The notes below the pieces were generated by a model that was given only the letters and a program-made list of their open reading frames with translations, was not told the DNA's origin and made no database searches. From assembly GCF_047238185.1 (NCBI RefSeq), contig NZ_JBDFMI010000001.1, positions 2,604,001-2,668,000 on the forward strand: a DNA stretch of 64,000 nucleotides, written 5' to 3'. This document shows positions 44,918 to 52,901 of this stretch, piece after piece (the stretch's first letter is position 1; every line of letters begins with the position of its first letter). The translations under genes were made by a program, and so were the position numbers. This DNA is from Bacillus_AD sp047238185 (GTDB lineage Bacteria; Bacillota; Bacilli; Bacillales; DSM-1321).

Positions 44918-45329
44918 AATATCTCCTCATCAAAAAACCTAGATTTGCACCCTATAATGACCTATACATATGTATGTTGAATACTGAACACTATTTTTCC
45001 CATCACCTTTTTTCTTTATAACAAAGCAAAAGCGCCTATTAATCTTTTGCTATTCTCTTGCTTTCATTAAGCGGCCTACTTATATTTTACACTTTTCCGA
45101 ACAAAACATAAATTCCATTAACAAAATACCCATAAGACAGATTCCCCAAACTACCCTGTAATATGTAAAATCCTTTCATATCAACCTATAACCATTGAAT
45201 ATAAATACTATAAAGACTTTGGCAGTGGCATGGCTTAACACCTCGATGGAATGGCGCTAAAAAACTTAAAAGTATCCATCCGCCAAGAATTCATCCATTT
45301 CTTTTCCTATAAAAAAGGGGGCAATACCG
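44918..45329. other. 412-bp gap before the cyclase gene
   Basis: A+T-rich, without a gene-like frame. It must hold the promoters of the divergent AI-2E and cyclase genes. I see no confident sigma-A or sporulation-sigma pair. Confidence 0.4.
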
Positions 45330-47201
45330 TTGAAGCTACATCAGGTAGAAGAAAGTATCCAAAGAAGAACGGATAGAATCAAATCACGCCAAAATGCGGA
45401 TGGTTCCTGGACTTATATCTTCCAAGGCCCTATCATGACAGACTGTTTTATGATTATCCTGCTTCAGGCTCTTGGGAAGGGTTCGGATGAATCAATCCCA
45501 AAATTGATAAAGCGATTACTTTCTCTGCAGAAGGAAAATGGAAGCTGGAGTATTTACAGCGATGAAAAAGACGGAAATCTGTCCGCTACTGTACAGGCAT
45601 ATACAGCCCTTCTACTATCAGGCAGGTTCGGGCGCCAGGACGAGGAAATGAAGCGGGCTGAATTCTTCATTTCTGAACATGGGGGAATCCAATCGGCTCA
45701 TTTTATGACAAAAATGATGCTGGCCTTGAATGGGTTGTACAAATATCCCGGGTACTTCTATTTCCCGATGACTTATTTCCTGCTGCCTCCTTCCTTTCCT
45801 TTCAGCCTTTATCATTGCAGCAGCTATGCGCGAGTACATCTGACACCGATGATTATTTGCATGAATAAAAAATTCGCTGTCCACCATGAAGAATTCGATA
45901 CAGGCTTTTTCAATGAAAACAAAAACGATCAATGGGTCAGAGATGACCGAGAAGACTGGCCGCAATTTTTCATAAATGAAATGAAAAGTATCGCTTTGAC
46001 TCCCCTCCATCTTCACAAAGCAGGCTATAAGGCCGCCAAGAAGCTAATGCTCGACAGGATTGAACGGAACGGGACATTATACAGCTATGCATCAAGCAGC
46101 TTTTATATGGTTTATGCCTTGCTGGCGCTTGGGCATAAAAAAAATGCCACCATCATCTCAAAGGCAATACAAGGAATGAAAAGCTACAGTTTCGAATGCA
46201 AAAACGGAAGCCATATTCAAAATTCCCCTTCAACCGTCTGGGATTCAGCTTTATTGGCCTATAGCCTCCAGACAGCGGGCCTTGGGCACAAAGATGCGGC
46301 CATCCAAAAAGCGACTGATTACTTAATGAAGAAGCAACAGCTGATACGCGGCGACTGGGCAGTGAATGCACCGAATAACGCTGCAGGCGGGTGGGGTTTT
46401 TCGGACAGCAATACCTTTATTCCGGATAATGACGATACAAGCGCCTGTCTCAGGGCGTTGGCAAACAGAAGCCTCGAAGATCAGAAAGCAAGGAAGGCAT
46501 GGGAAAGAGGGAAACATTATCTCATCCATATGCAAAACAAAGATGGCGGATGGGCCGCTTTCGAAAAAGACGCCTATCAGCCGCTCCTTACACACTTACC
46601 TATTGAAAACGCAAAGGATGCCCTTACCGATGATTCCACGGCTGATTTGACAGGAAGAGTGTTAGAATGCCTTGGTACATACGGCAACCATACACTGAAG
46701 GACGACTTTATCGATAAAAGCTGTGATTGGCTGCTCCGGCAACAACGCCAGGATGGGAGCTGGTATGGGAAATGGGGGATCTGTTACCTTTATGGCACAT
46801 GGGCTGCCATAACAGGATTGCGTGCAGTCGGCGTACCACGCAACCATAAACAAATTATGAAAAGCATCCTTTGGCTAGAGCAAGTGCAGAGACAAGATGG
46901 GGGATGGGGCGAATCCTGCAAAAGTGCAGAAAAAGAGGAATACCTCCCTCTTCCTTTCAGCACGCCTTCCCAAACAGCCTGGGCAGTAGACGCCCTGCTG
47001 ACTGTCAGGCCGCCTGACGCACCATCGATCCAAAAAGGAATCAAATATTTGATTGAGCATGAAAGTGATCATGCCGACTATCCGACCGGGCTTGGGCTGC
47101 CGGGTGGATTTTATATATGTTATGGAAGCTACAATGAAATTTTCCCATTATTGGCACTGGGCCATTACAGAGAAAAAATTAGCCGTACCTGCCTACACTA
47201 A
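45330..47201 (+). CDS. sqhC: squalene-hopene cyclase family, probable sporulenol synthase
   Basis: 623 aa, close to the length of B. subtilis SqhC. Starts at TTG 45330 behind AAAAGGGGGC. The protonating DxDD motif is DNDD at about residues 366-369. Several QW-type repeats are visible (QNADGSW, QKENGSW, NKDGGWAAF, QRQDGSWYGKWG, RQDGGWGES). In Bacillus such enzymes cyclise tetraprenyl-curcumene to sporulenol, a spore-membrane lipid; squalene cyclisation is the alternative. No prenyl-synthase partner lies in the window. Confidence 0.9.
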   Translation: MKLHQVEESIQRRTDRIKSRQNADGSWTYIFQGPIMTDCFMIILLQALGKGSDESIPKLIKRLLSLQKENGSWSIYSDEKDGNLSATVQAYTALLLSGRFGRQDEEMKRAEFFISEHGGIQSAHFMTKMMLALNGLYKYPGYFYFPMTYFLLPPSFPFSLYHCSSYARVHLTPMIICMNKKFAVHHEEFDTGFFNENKNDQWVRDDREDWPQFFINEMKSIALTPLHLHKAGYKAAKKLMLDRIERNGTLYSYASSSFYMVYALLALGHKKNATIISKAIQGMKSYSFECKNGSHIQNSPSTVWDSALLAYSLQTAGLGHKDAAIQKATDYLMKKQQLIRGDWAVNAPNNAAGGWGFSDSNTFIPDNDDTSACLRALANRSLEDQKARKAWERGKHYLIHMQNKDGGWAAFEKDAYQPLLTHLPIENAKDALTDDSTADLTGRVLECLGTYGNHTLKDDFIDKSCDWLLRQQRQDGSWYGKWGICYLYGTWAAITGLRAVGVPRNHKQIMKSILWLEQVQRQDGGWGESCKSAEKEEYLPLPFSTPSQTAWAVDALLTVRPPDAPSIQKGIKYLIEHESDHADYPTGLGLPGGFYICYGSYNEIFPLLALGHYREKISRTCLH

Positions 47202-47278
47202 ATGCACATATACTTGATTCAATAAACTCTTATTGCGCACTATAATAAAGATAGCTGGCCGGAAAGGAGGAATGGGGG

Positions 47279-48067
47279 ATGAACCGAATGATAGTGGAAA
47301 CACTTCATCAAGCAGAGTCCGCCTATAACATCAGAGTGCTATACGCCTGTGAATCGGGAAGCAGAGTATGGGGAACGCACACTGAACAAAGCGATTACGA
47401 CGTCCGCTTCATTTATATACACCCAAGGGAAGTGTACTTGAGTATCGATCCGGTGGGAATCGGCCGGAAAAGGGATGTCATCGAACTGCCGAAAAGACAG
47501 AATCTCGATATATACGGTTGGGATTTGACGAAGTCATTACGTTTATTAAGAAAATCCAACCCATCGATATTGGAGTGGATTCATTCTCCCATTATCTATA
47601 TGCAGGCATCAAACGATATCTATGGACAGTTGAAAAAGGTAGCCGAAGACATATTTTCCCCTGTTCCCTGCCTGCACCATTATGTAAATATGGCTCAAAA
47701 AAACTACCATGATTGCCAACATAGTAGCACATTCAATAAAAAGAAATGGATTTATGCAGTACGTTCTATGTTGCTTGCCTTATGGACCGAAAAAAACCAT
47801 ACATTCCCCCCTTTTTCAGCCCATTCATTGCTGGATCAATTCATTGGCGCAGGGACTATTAAAGAAAAGATGTCTTCCATGCTCCTGAACGGAACTTTAG
47901 AAGAACACCTTGATATAGCTCAACAATTGGGGCCATTTTTGGATCAGGAAATCAAACGGCTTCAGCACTATTCCAGAAACTATAAAGAAAACGTACATGC
48001 GGATATGACAGAAAGGATGGATCAGCTTTTCCGCACCACTCTGGAAGAAATGGACATGGGCGGTTAA
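47279..48067 (+). CDS. YcgL-type nucleotidyltransferase (COG3541)
   Basis: 262 aa of the DNA polymerase beta-like nucleotidyltransferase superfamily. The active-site pattern GSRVWGTHTEQSDYDVRFIY (GS...DxD) lies near residue 30, followed by DIYGWDLTKSLRLLRKSNPSILEW, typical of this uncharacterised family. AAAGGAGG is 10 bases upstream of the ATG. Substrate is unknown; related proteins occur in RNA- or antibiotic-modifying contexts. Confidence 0.85.
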   Translation: MNRMIVETLHQAESAYNIRVLYACESGSRVWGTHTEQSDYDVRFIYIHPREVYLSIDPVGIGRKRDVIELPKRQNLDIYGWDLTKSLRLLRKSNPSILEWIHSPIIYMQASNDIYGQLKKVAEDIFSPVPCLHHYVNMAQKNYHDCQHSSTFNKKKWIYAVRSMLLALWTEKNHTFPPFSAHSLLDQFIGAGTIKEKMSSMLLNGTLEEHLDIAQQLGPFLDQEIKRLQHYSRNYKENVHADMTERMDQLFRTTLEEMDMGG

Positions 48068-48194
48068 ATTGTTACATTATTTTTAAATATCAATAAATTT
48101 AACTTCTGCTATTTGGAAAAATGGTATGATTGCCATTGACAGAGCTTTGCAGCATTTCTGGAGGGCGGATATCAAAAAGGAGATGTAACTGCTT

Positions 48195-48374
48195 ATGGCT
48201 ACAAGACAATGCACATTGTGTAAACAGTCCTATCCTATTGAACAGTTAACCCTGTTGAAAGAGAAAAAAGGCTATGTCCATTATTATTGCAACAACTGTT
48301 TTCCTAGAGTTAAGAAGAATATTGAACAGCTTCCTATTCAAGGATACTTTACTTGGGAAAAGCAAAATAACTGA
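48195..48374 (+). CDS. small zinc-ribbon protein, 59 aa
   Basis: ATG 48195 with AAAGGAGATG upstream. Two CxxC pairs (Cys6/Cys9 in CTLC and Cys32/Cys35 in CNNC) with 22 residues between would bind one zinc ion. The remainder is short and basic (FPRVKKN). Small zinc ribbons of this kind often bind nucleic acid or proteins. Not assigned to a named family. A terminator lies 200 bases downstream. Confidence 0.75.
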   Translation: MATRQCTLCKQSYPIEQLTLLKEKKGYVHYYCNNCFPRVKKNIEQLPIQGYFTWEKQNN

Positions 48375-48574
48375 TAGCTTGTCCGCCCTGAAGTAAATCC
48401 TTATGCTGCAGAGCTTTTGTTCTCGGCATTTTCCAGATATTTCACTCATTGCGCCATACAGTTTTGAAATGCCCAGAAGAGCCGCGTCATTTTTTTCCCA
48501 ATCGTACTTTCGCATGTTTCAGTATATAATCAAATAAATGAAATGTTGATTTATCAAATATTTCCCCCTATTTT

Positions 48575-48604
48575 AACCATTCACTTGTGAATGGTTATTT
48601 TTTC
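48575..48604 (+). terminator. terminator
   Basis: AACCATTCAC-TT-GTGAATGGTT followed by ATTTTTT, oriented for forward transcripts and just past the stop of the facing Nudix gene. Confidence 0.8.
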
Positions 48605-48616
48605 TGCTCTAAGGAT

Positions 48617-49012
48617 TCATTTTGGCATCATTACGGAGCTTATCTTCTTAGCTACTTCCCATGGTCTAACGTCCATAGAGCATATATTTTCTACATTTAT
48701 CCATAAAGGCACATATATGCCCCTATTTCCCACTTTATATTCATCACCTTTGCCGGTGCCGAATGTTCCTCCAATTTGTTCAGCCAGGAAAAAGGATTGT
48801 GTACCGTTGAAATTAATCTGAGCAAAGCACCGATTAATTTTCACTTCTACTCCCAATTCTTCAAAAGCTTCCCTTTCCGCGGCTTCTTCGGCCGTTTCTC
48901 CTTCTTCTATTCCTCCACCTGGAAAAACATAATATAATGAACTATTTCTTATTCTTTTAATCAGCGCGACCTTATTTTCCTGAATCAGTATGATCGAACT
49001 CCTGTCTCTCAA
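48617..49012 (-). CDS. Nudix hydrolase
   Basis: 131 aa from TTG 49012 with GGGGGAGG upstream. The Nudix box is complete: GGGIEEGETAEEAAEREAFEELGV. It hydrolyses a nucleoside diphosphate linked to another moiety; the specific substrate cannot be told. Probably monocistronic. Confidence 0.92.
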   Translation of the reverse strand: MRDRSSIILIQENKVALIKRIRNSSLYYVFPGGGIEEGETAEEAAEREAFEELGVEVKINRCFAQINFNGTQSFFLAEQIGGTFGTGKGDEYKVGNRGIYVPLWINVENICSMDVRPWEVAKKISSVMMPK

Positions 49013-49298
49013 TACAACCTCCCCCTTATTTCAAAATGGCCTATAAACATATAAGTAAGTGATGCCCCGCTTTCTTAGAAAGGTTTTAATCAACAAAGCA
49101 CTATAAAAGCTGTATTTTCTTCGGAAGTTTTTCCTTTTTTGCATGTTCTGTTTAAGCGGTTCCTTTTGTTTTTTCCAACAAAAAACTAGAGGATATACGC
49201 TTCATCAAATGAGCATACCATCCTCTAATTAGAATCCATTAATCATATTCCGCTTGTTTTTACAGCATGGGAAAGACTATTTTTAGGAAAAGAAAGGA

Positions 49299-49640
49299 TT
49301 ATTCACTGCCTTTCTTCATTCCGCCGTCTTCCACTATATGTTTCAAAACAGAAAGTTTATTGCTCCAAAATTGTTCATAATAGGAAATCCATTCTCCTAC
49401 TTCCTCCAATGGTTCCGGGTGAAGATGATAGATCCTCTCCCTCCCCATCTTTTTCCCGCTTACAAGATTTGCCTCAGCCAGTATATCCAAGTGTTTTACA
49501 ATAGCCGTCCTGCTTATCGGGAAATGGGAGGCAATTTTTGAAATAGGCAATTCCTGACCCGACAAGAGATGAAGGACCTCTCTTCGGGTGGGATCGGCAA
49601 TCGCTTGAAAGACGTCATGTTGTTTTGCAGCCTGTGCCAT
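49299..49640 (-). CDS. ArsR family regulator
   Basis: 113 aa winged helix-turn-helix repressor: DPTRREVLHLLSGQELPISKIA and FPISRTAIVKHLDILAEANLV. There is no Cys-based metal site. It starts exactly one base after the SRPBCC stop, with GAGGAGGGG, forming a two-gene operon. In this family the ArsR partner regulates its SRPBCC gene, probably through the two operator copies at 50094-50143. Confidence 0.92.
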   Translation of the reverse strand: MAQAAKQHDVFQAIADPTRREVLHLLSGQELPISKIASHFPISRTAIVKHLDILAEANLVSGKKMGRERIYHLHPEPLEEVGEWISYYEQFWSNKLSVLKHIVEDGGMKKGSE

Positions 49641-50075
49641 TTACCCCTCCTCAACCGCCTTAAGAAGCTTCTGTCGGACAATCGCTTCCCAACCTTGGTT
49701 CATGCGCTCCCGGATCACAGAGCTTGCTTCATTTGCTTTCGGCAAAATGGTATCAGGCTGCTTCCAACCGCCGTGTATAAGTGTAAACTCTGTCATATCC
49801 CCTATCTCTCTCAGTATAAAAGTGACTACCCAGCCGTCTGTATCCCATGTGAATGAAAGGCGGTTCGGCTCATCGATTTCGATTACCTTGCAGGGTGATG
49901 GACCGAATGGGGACTGAATATGAAATTCATGCCCTAAAGCTGCCTTAAAATCATTCGGCATGAACCATAAGGCGATCCCTTCTGAAGTCGCAACAGTATT
50001 CCATACCTTTTCAATAGGCGCCTTCAATTCTATTTTTTGAATGATATCTTGAACTGTATCCATTGTATATTCCAT
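49641..50075 (-). CDS. SRPBCC (AHSA1-like) protein
   Basis: 144 aa with the activator-of-Hsp90-ATPase-like fold: ELKAPIEKVWNTVATSEGIALWF opens it, and FTWDTDGWVVTFIL and TEFTLIHGGW follow. Binds an unidentified hydrophobic ligand or acts as a small enzyme. The ATG at 50075 is close to AAGGAG (2-3 bases); MDTVQD at 50063 is an alternative. First gene of an operon with arsR. Confidence 0.88.
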   Translation of the reverse strand: MEYTMDTVQDIIQKIELKAPIEKVWNTVATSEGIALWFMPNDFKAALGHEFHIQSPFGPSPCKVIEIDEPNRLSFTWDTDGWVVTFILREIGDMTEFTLIHGGWKQPDTILPKANEASSVIRERMNQGWEAIVRQKLLKAVEEG

Positions 50076-50093
50076 TTCTCCTTCACAGCATAA

Positions 50094-50147
50094 ATAACAC
50101 CTTCCGGTTTCACGTTAACTATATAACACCTTTTGGTTTCATGTCAA
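50094..50147 (-). promoter_or_regulatory. promoter with duplicated ArsR-type operator
   Basis: Reverse strand TTGACA (50142-50147), 18 bases, TATAGT (50118-50123). Two copies of ATAACACC-N4-GGTTTCA (50094-50112 and 50123-50141) lie 29 bases apart; one fills the spacer, the other lies just downstream. Each is an imperfect palindrome AAACC-N4-GGTGTT. Confidence 0.72.
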
Positions 50148-50179
50148 TATGTGCTAATAAATGGATCTTAATGAAACCA

Positions 50180-51094
50180 TTAACGAACCGCTAAATGGCC
50201 AAAATGGAAATGTGGAAAAGCATATAATCCTCCCTCCCCATCTTGAAAATATTGTTCTTCTATCATTTCCGGAGATACATTCTCATATACAAGCATACTA
50301 CTGTTTTGCACTTCCGAATCCAGCAGAAGCGGGTCAAATCCCGTCACCATCGGCTCTCCTGCAGCAGCCGCAATCTGTCTCATTTTTATCAGTTTGTCTG
50401 AGGCGATTTCATCGTTGAAGGCATCTACATCCAAATAGTCAAATACAAAAGAACTTCCGCGGCATGAAACGCCTGAAATTTGCGACAATAAAGCCAACAG
50501 CACTTTTTTTTCAAGATACATGCTGACTCCCAGCATGCTGAAGAAGCTGGGAACATCGCTATTGAAACCTGCTTTCATCAACGTTTCTGATAAGGGCCCC
50601 GCCGTGAAGTCTGCTGCCATATAGTTCACATGAGCAGGCTTCTTTAAGCCCATCTCTTTCATCCGCTTTAATTTATATGCTTGTGCAGATGGATGGTCAA
50701 TTTCAAAAACAATAAAATCATCCGGCAAATCTTTCTGCCGAAAAACATACGTATCAAAACCCGCTCCCAAGATCACATACTGTTTAACCCCCCGTTGTAT
50801 GGCAAGGGATAATTGATCTTCCGTATATTTTGCCCGGCTGACTGTTTGGGGAATACATTGAGTGTTCATAACCCACTCTAATTTTTGGTCTTGGCCGGAA
50901 AGAGTTTTATTTTTTTCAGGACTATAAAACTGGATGGCATTTGCCCAATTCTGGCCGATAGCTTCCTTTTCTTCCTTTGTTAATATAGAAAAAGCAATGT
51001 CATCATTAAAAATCGGCATTGAATGGCGGGCGGCATGGAATCCTCTTGCATAACAGCTTACTAATGCTGTCATAATGCCTCTATTCAATTCCAT
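50180..51094 (-). CDS. class I SAM methyltransferase, leucine-carboxyl-methyltransferase-like (COG3315)
   Basis: 304 aa from ATG 51094 with AAAGGAGA upstream. The SAM-binding core is QYVILGAGFDTYVFR, followed by VFEIDHPSAQAYKLKRM and VNYMAADFT, the layout of the LCM/COG3315 group, members of which methylate carboxyl or hydroxyl groups. The leader is unusual: a consensus promoter, an operator-like repeat and an intrinsic terminator ahead of the gene. This suggests induced expression, as with resistance-type genes, but the substrate is unknown. Confidence 0.85.
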   Translation of the reverse strand: MELNRGIMTALVSCYARGFHAARHSMPIFNDDIAFSILTKEEKEAIGQNWANAIQFYSPEKNKTLSGQDQKLEWVMNTQCIPQTVSRAKYTEDQLSLAIQRGVKQYVILGAGFDTYVFRQKDLPDDFIVFEIDHPSAQAYKLKRMKEMGLKKPAHVNYMAADFTAGPLSETLMKAGFNSDVPSFFSMLGVSMYLEKKVLLALLSQISGVSCRGSSFVFDYLDVDAFNDEIASDKLIKMRQIAAAAGEPMVTGFDPLLLDSEVQNSSMLVYENVSPEMIEEQYFQDGEGGLYAFPHFHFGHLAVR

Positions 51095-51145
51095 AAGTAT
51101 CTCTCCTTTGCATTTTGTGGAATGGCTCTTTTTGCAAAAAGAAAA

Positions 51146-51167
51146 AACACCTAACTCGTTAGGTGTT
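51146..51167 (-). terminator. terminator inside the methyltransferase leader (possible attenuator)
   Basis: Reverse strand AACACCTAA-CGAG-TTAGGTGTT followed by TTTTC. It lies about 50 bases downstream of the consensus promoter and 50 bases upstream of the start codon. Confidence 0.75.
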
Positions 51168-51184
51168 CATTATACGTCTGGTAT

Positions 51185-51239
51185 ATTTTTATGTAAACAT
51201 ATATTATAACATAAAAATAATTATTTGTCAATACGTATT
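51185..51239 (-). promoter_or_regulatory. consensus promoter with operator-like repeats, methyltransferase gene
   Basis: Reverse strand TTGACA (51226-51231), 17 bases, TATAAT (51203-51208), a perfect sigma-A match. Perfect 10-bp inverted repeats ATTTTTATGT (51185-51194) and ACATAAAAAT (51209-51218) bracket the -10 box, and the palindrome AATACGTATT (51230-51239) overlaps the -35 end. Confidence 0.8.
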
Positions 51240-51297
51240 ATTTTTTTCAATGCGGCTTTTTCCTATTTTATTATAGAAAATAGGATTCATTCAAATA

Positions 51298-51330
51298 GAG
51301 GGAACACCAGCTATATAACCAGGTTCCCTC
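51298..51330. terminator. hairpin after scrB
   Basis: GAGGGAAC...GTTCCCTC with further inner pairing (GGTTATATAGC), directly after the scrB stop. Confidence 0.65.
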
Positions 51331-51336
51331 TTCTCT

Positions 51337-52809
51337 TTATTTATAATTCCACTTAGTCGCCTCATAGGATGCTGTTCCATTTTGGGCAAAGAATGAAATC
51401 CCCGTATCTTCCGGGTCCGGGAAAATTCTTGCGGTAAACACTTCTTCACCGTCATTGATGAATACTTCCACTGAAGAACGATCCACAAAAAGATGGAACT
51501 TAATGTTTGCCCCCTCAAGACTGCACGCTCTGTGGGTTCCATATTCCTCTGCAAACAGCTGGCCATTACGGCTTCTGTCCAAAATGATTCTCTTCTCAAT
51601 GCGGTCATACAAAAGGACCGTCCCATTCTCTTTTCCGCATCTAAATTCGATGCCGAACCTATCTGCAGAATCACTTGCCATTTCGCATACCATTTCATAC
51701 ACATCCCCCGAAAAACCTTCGTGGCTGGCATCATCGTTCTGTACTGTCCCGCTCACCTTCTTTTCATCCGAACGCAGGCTCTGCAGCTCTTCGACCGGAT
51801 TTTGGTACAACTTTCCATTCAGTACCGTTAATTCACGCGGGACCGTTAAACAATGGGCCCATCCATGGGAATCTGTCGGATACTCTATTTCCGGCAGCCC
51901 CATCCAGCCGACAAGGATGCGTCTGCCATCAGGCGTTTCCATTGTCTGTGGAGCATAGAAATCGAACCCCCGGTCCAGCTCACAGAACGTTCCATGTTGG
52001 AAATCTATATCAGGAAGATTCATTGGTTCACCAAGCAAATAACCCGATTGATATATATTCTGGAAGTGATCTCCTTTTGGTTCAAGCCCTTGAGGGGAAA
52101 AGATAAAAAGCCCCTTCTCGCCTATCTCCATATAATCTGGGCATTCCCACATAAAGCCGAAGTTCAAATAGTCAGTACCCATTTCACCAAGAAGTGTCCA
52201 TGTCTGTAAATCAATAGATTGATAGATGACTGCACAGCCGGTTTCATCTTCCCTCTGTGCACCTATTATCATGTAAAAGCTATCATTATCTTTCCAAATT
52301 TTCGGGTCGCGAAAATGATCGGTGTACCCTCTCGGCACTTCTTCTATTATTGCTTGGTCATCTTTCGTTATATGGCCGGTTTCATCCATGGATGCCATCA
52401 CCTGGTAAGGGAACCTTTCCCATTCATCATTACGGACATTTCCGGTATAAACAATCTTCAATTTCCCTTCATGTTCGATCGCACTGCCAGAATAGGCGCC
52501 ATGGCTGTCGTAATAATGGCCTGGGCTGATCCCTACGCCAAGATTTTCCCAGTGCACTAAATCCTTGGATTTCGTATGGTACCAATATTTCAACCCATGA
52601 ACCGGCCCCAGCGGAAACCATTGATAAAACAGATGGTATTCACCATTGAAAAAAGAGAAGCCATTCGGATCGTTCAATAATCCTGTAGGCGGTTGAACAT
52701 GAAATGTTTGCCTCCACCCGCACGCTTCCACGCTGTCTTTCAATGCTTTCCATTCCTCGGGTGCCGCTTGTTCAATCGTTCGGTACCTTAGCTCTCTTGT
52801 CCATTCCAT
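51337..52809 (-). CDS. scrB: sucrose-6-phosphate hydrolase (GH32)
   Basis: 490 aa. Cleaves sucrose 6-phosphate to glucose 6-phosphate and fructose. GH32 signatures are all present: nucleophile motif WHVQPPTGLLNDPNGF, FRDPKIW with the stabilising Asp, and WECPD with the acid/base Glu. The C-terminal beta-sandwich is intact (FVDRSSVEVFINDGEEVFTA). No signal peptide, so cytoplasmic. Downstream of and probably cotranscribed with scrA. Confidence 0.95.
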   Translation of the reverse strand: MEWTRELRYRTIEQAAPEEWKALKDSVEACGWRQTFHVQPPTGLLNDPNGFSFFNGEYHLFYQWFPLGPVHGLKYWYHTKSKDLVHWENLGVGISPGHYYDSHGAYSGSAIEHEGKLKIVYTGNVRNDEWERFPYQVMASMDETGHITKDDQAIIEEVPRGYTDHFRDPKIWKDNDSFYMIIGAQREDETGCAVIYQSIDLQTWTLLGEMGTDYLNFGFMWECPDYMEIGEKGLFIFSPQGLEPKGDHFQNIYQSGYLLGEPMNLPDIDFQHGTFCELDRGFDFYAPQTMETPDGRRILVGWMGLPEIEYPTDSHGWAHCLTVPRELTVLNGKLYQNPVEELQSLRSDEKKVSGTVQNDDASHEGFSGDVYEMVCEMASDSADRFGIEFRCGKENGTVLLYDRIEKRIILDRSRNGQLFAEEYGTHRACSLEGANIKFHLFVDRSSVEVFINDGEEVFTARIFPDPEDTGISFFAQNGTASYEATKWNYK

Positions 52810-52901
52810 ACTTTCATTCTCCTTTTCTATCTTGACAATCGATTCTATCTATCCGGTTCATAAGAAGAGAGGGAAGGAGTCTCCCCTTTCCCTCTGCTTG
52901 A

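Noticed and set aside
48246..48515. Reverse frame of 89 codons opposite the zinc-ribbon gene
   Set aside because: No ribosome binding site and antisense to a well-supported gene; its N-terminus (MRKYDWEKNDAALLG) looks protein-like and could be a relic, but support is too thin.
51256..51290. Hairpin CCTATTTT...AAAATAGG downstream of scrB
   Set aside because: No T-run on either strand and A+T-only arms; no basis for a functional call.
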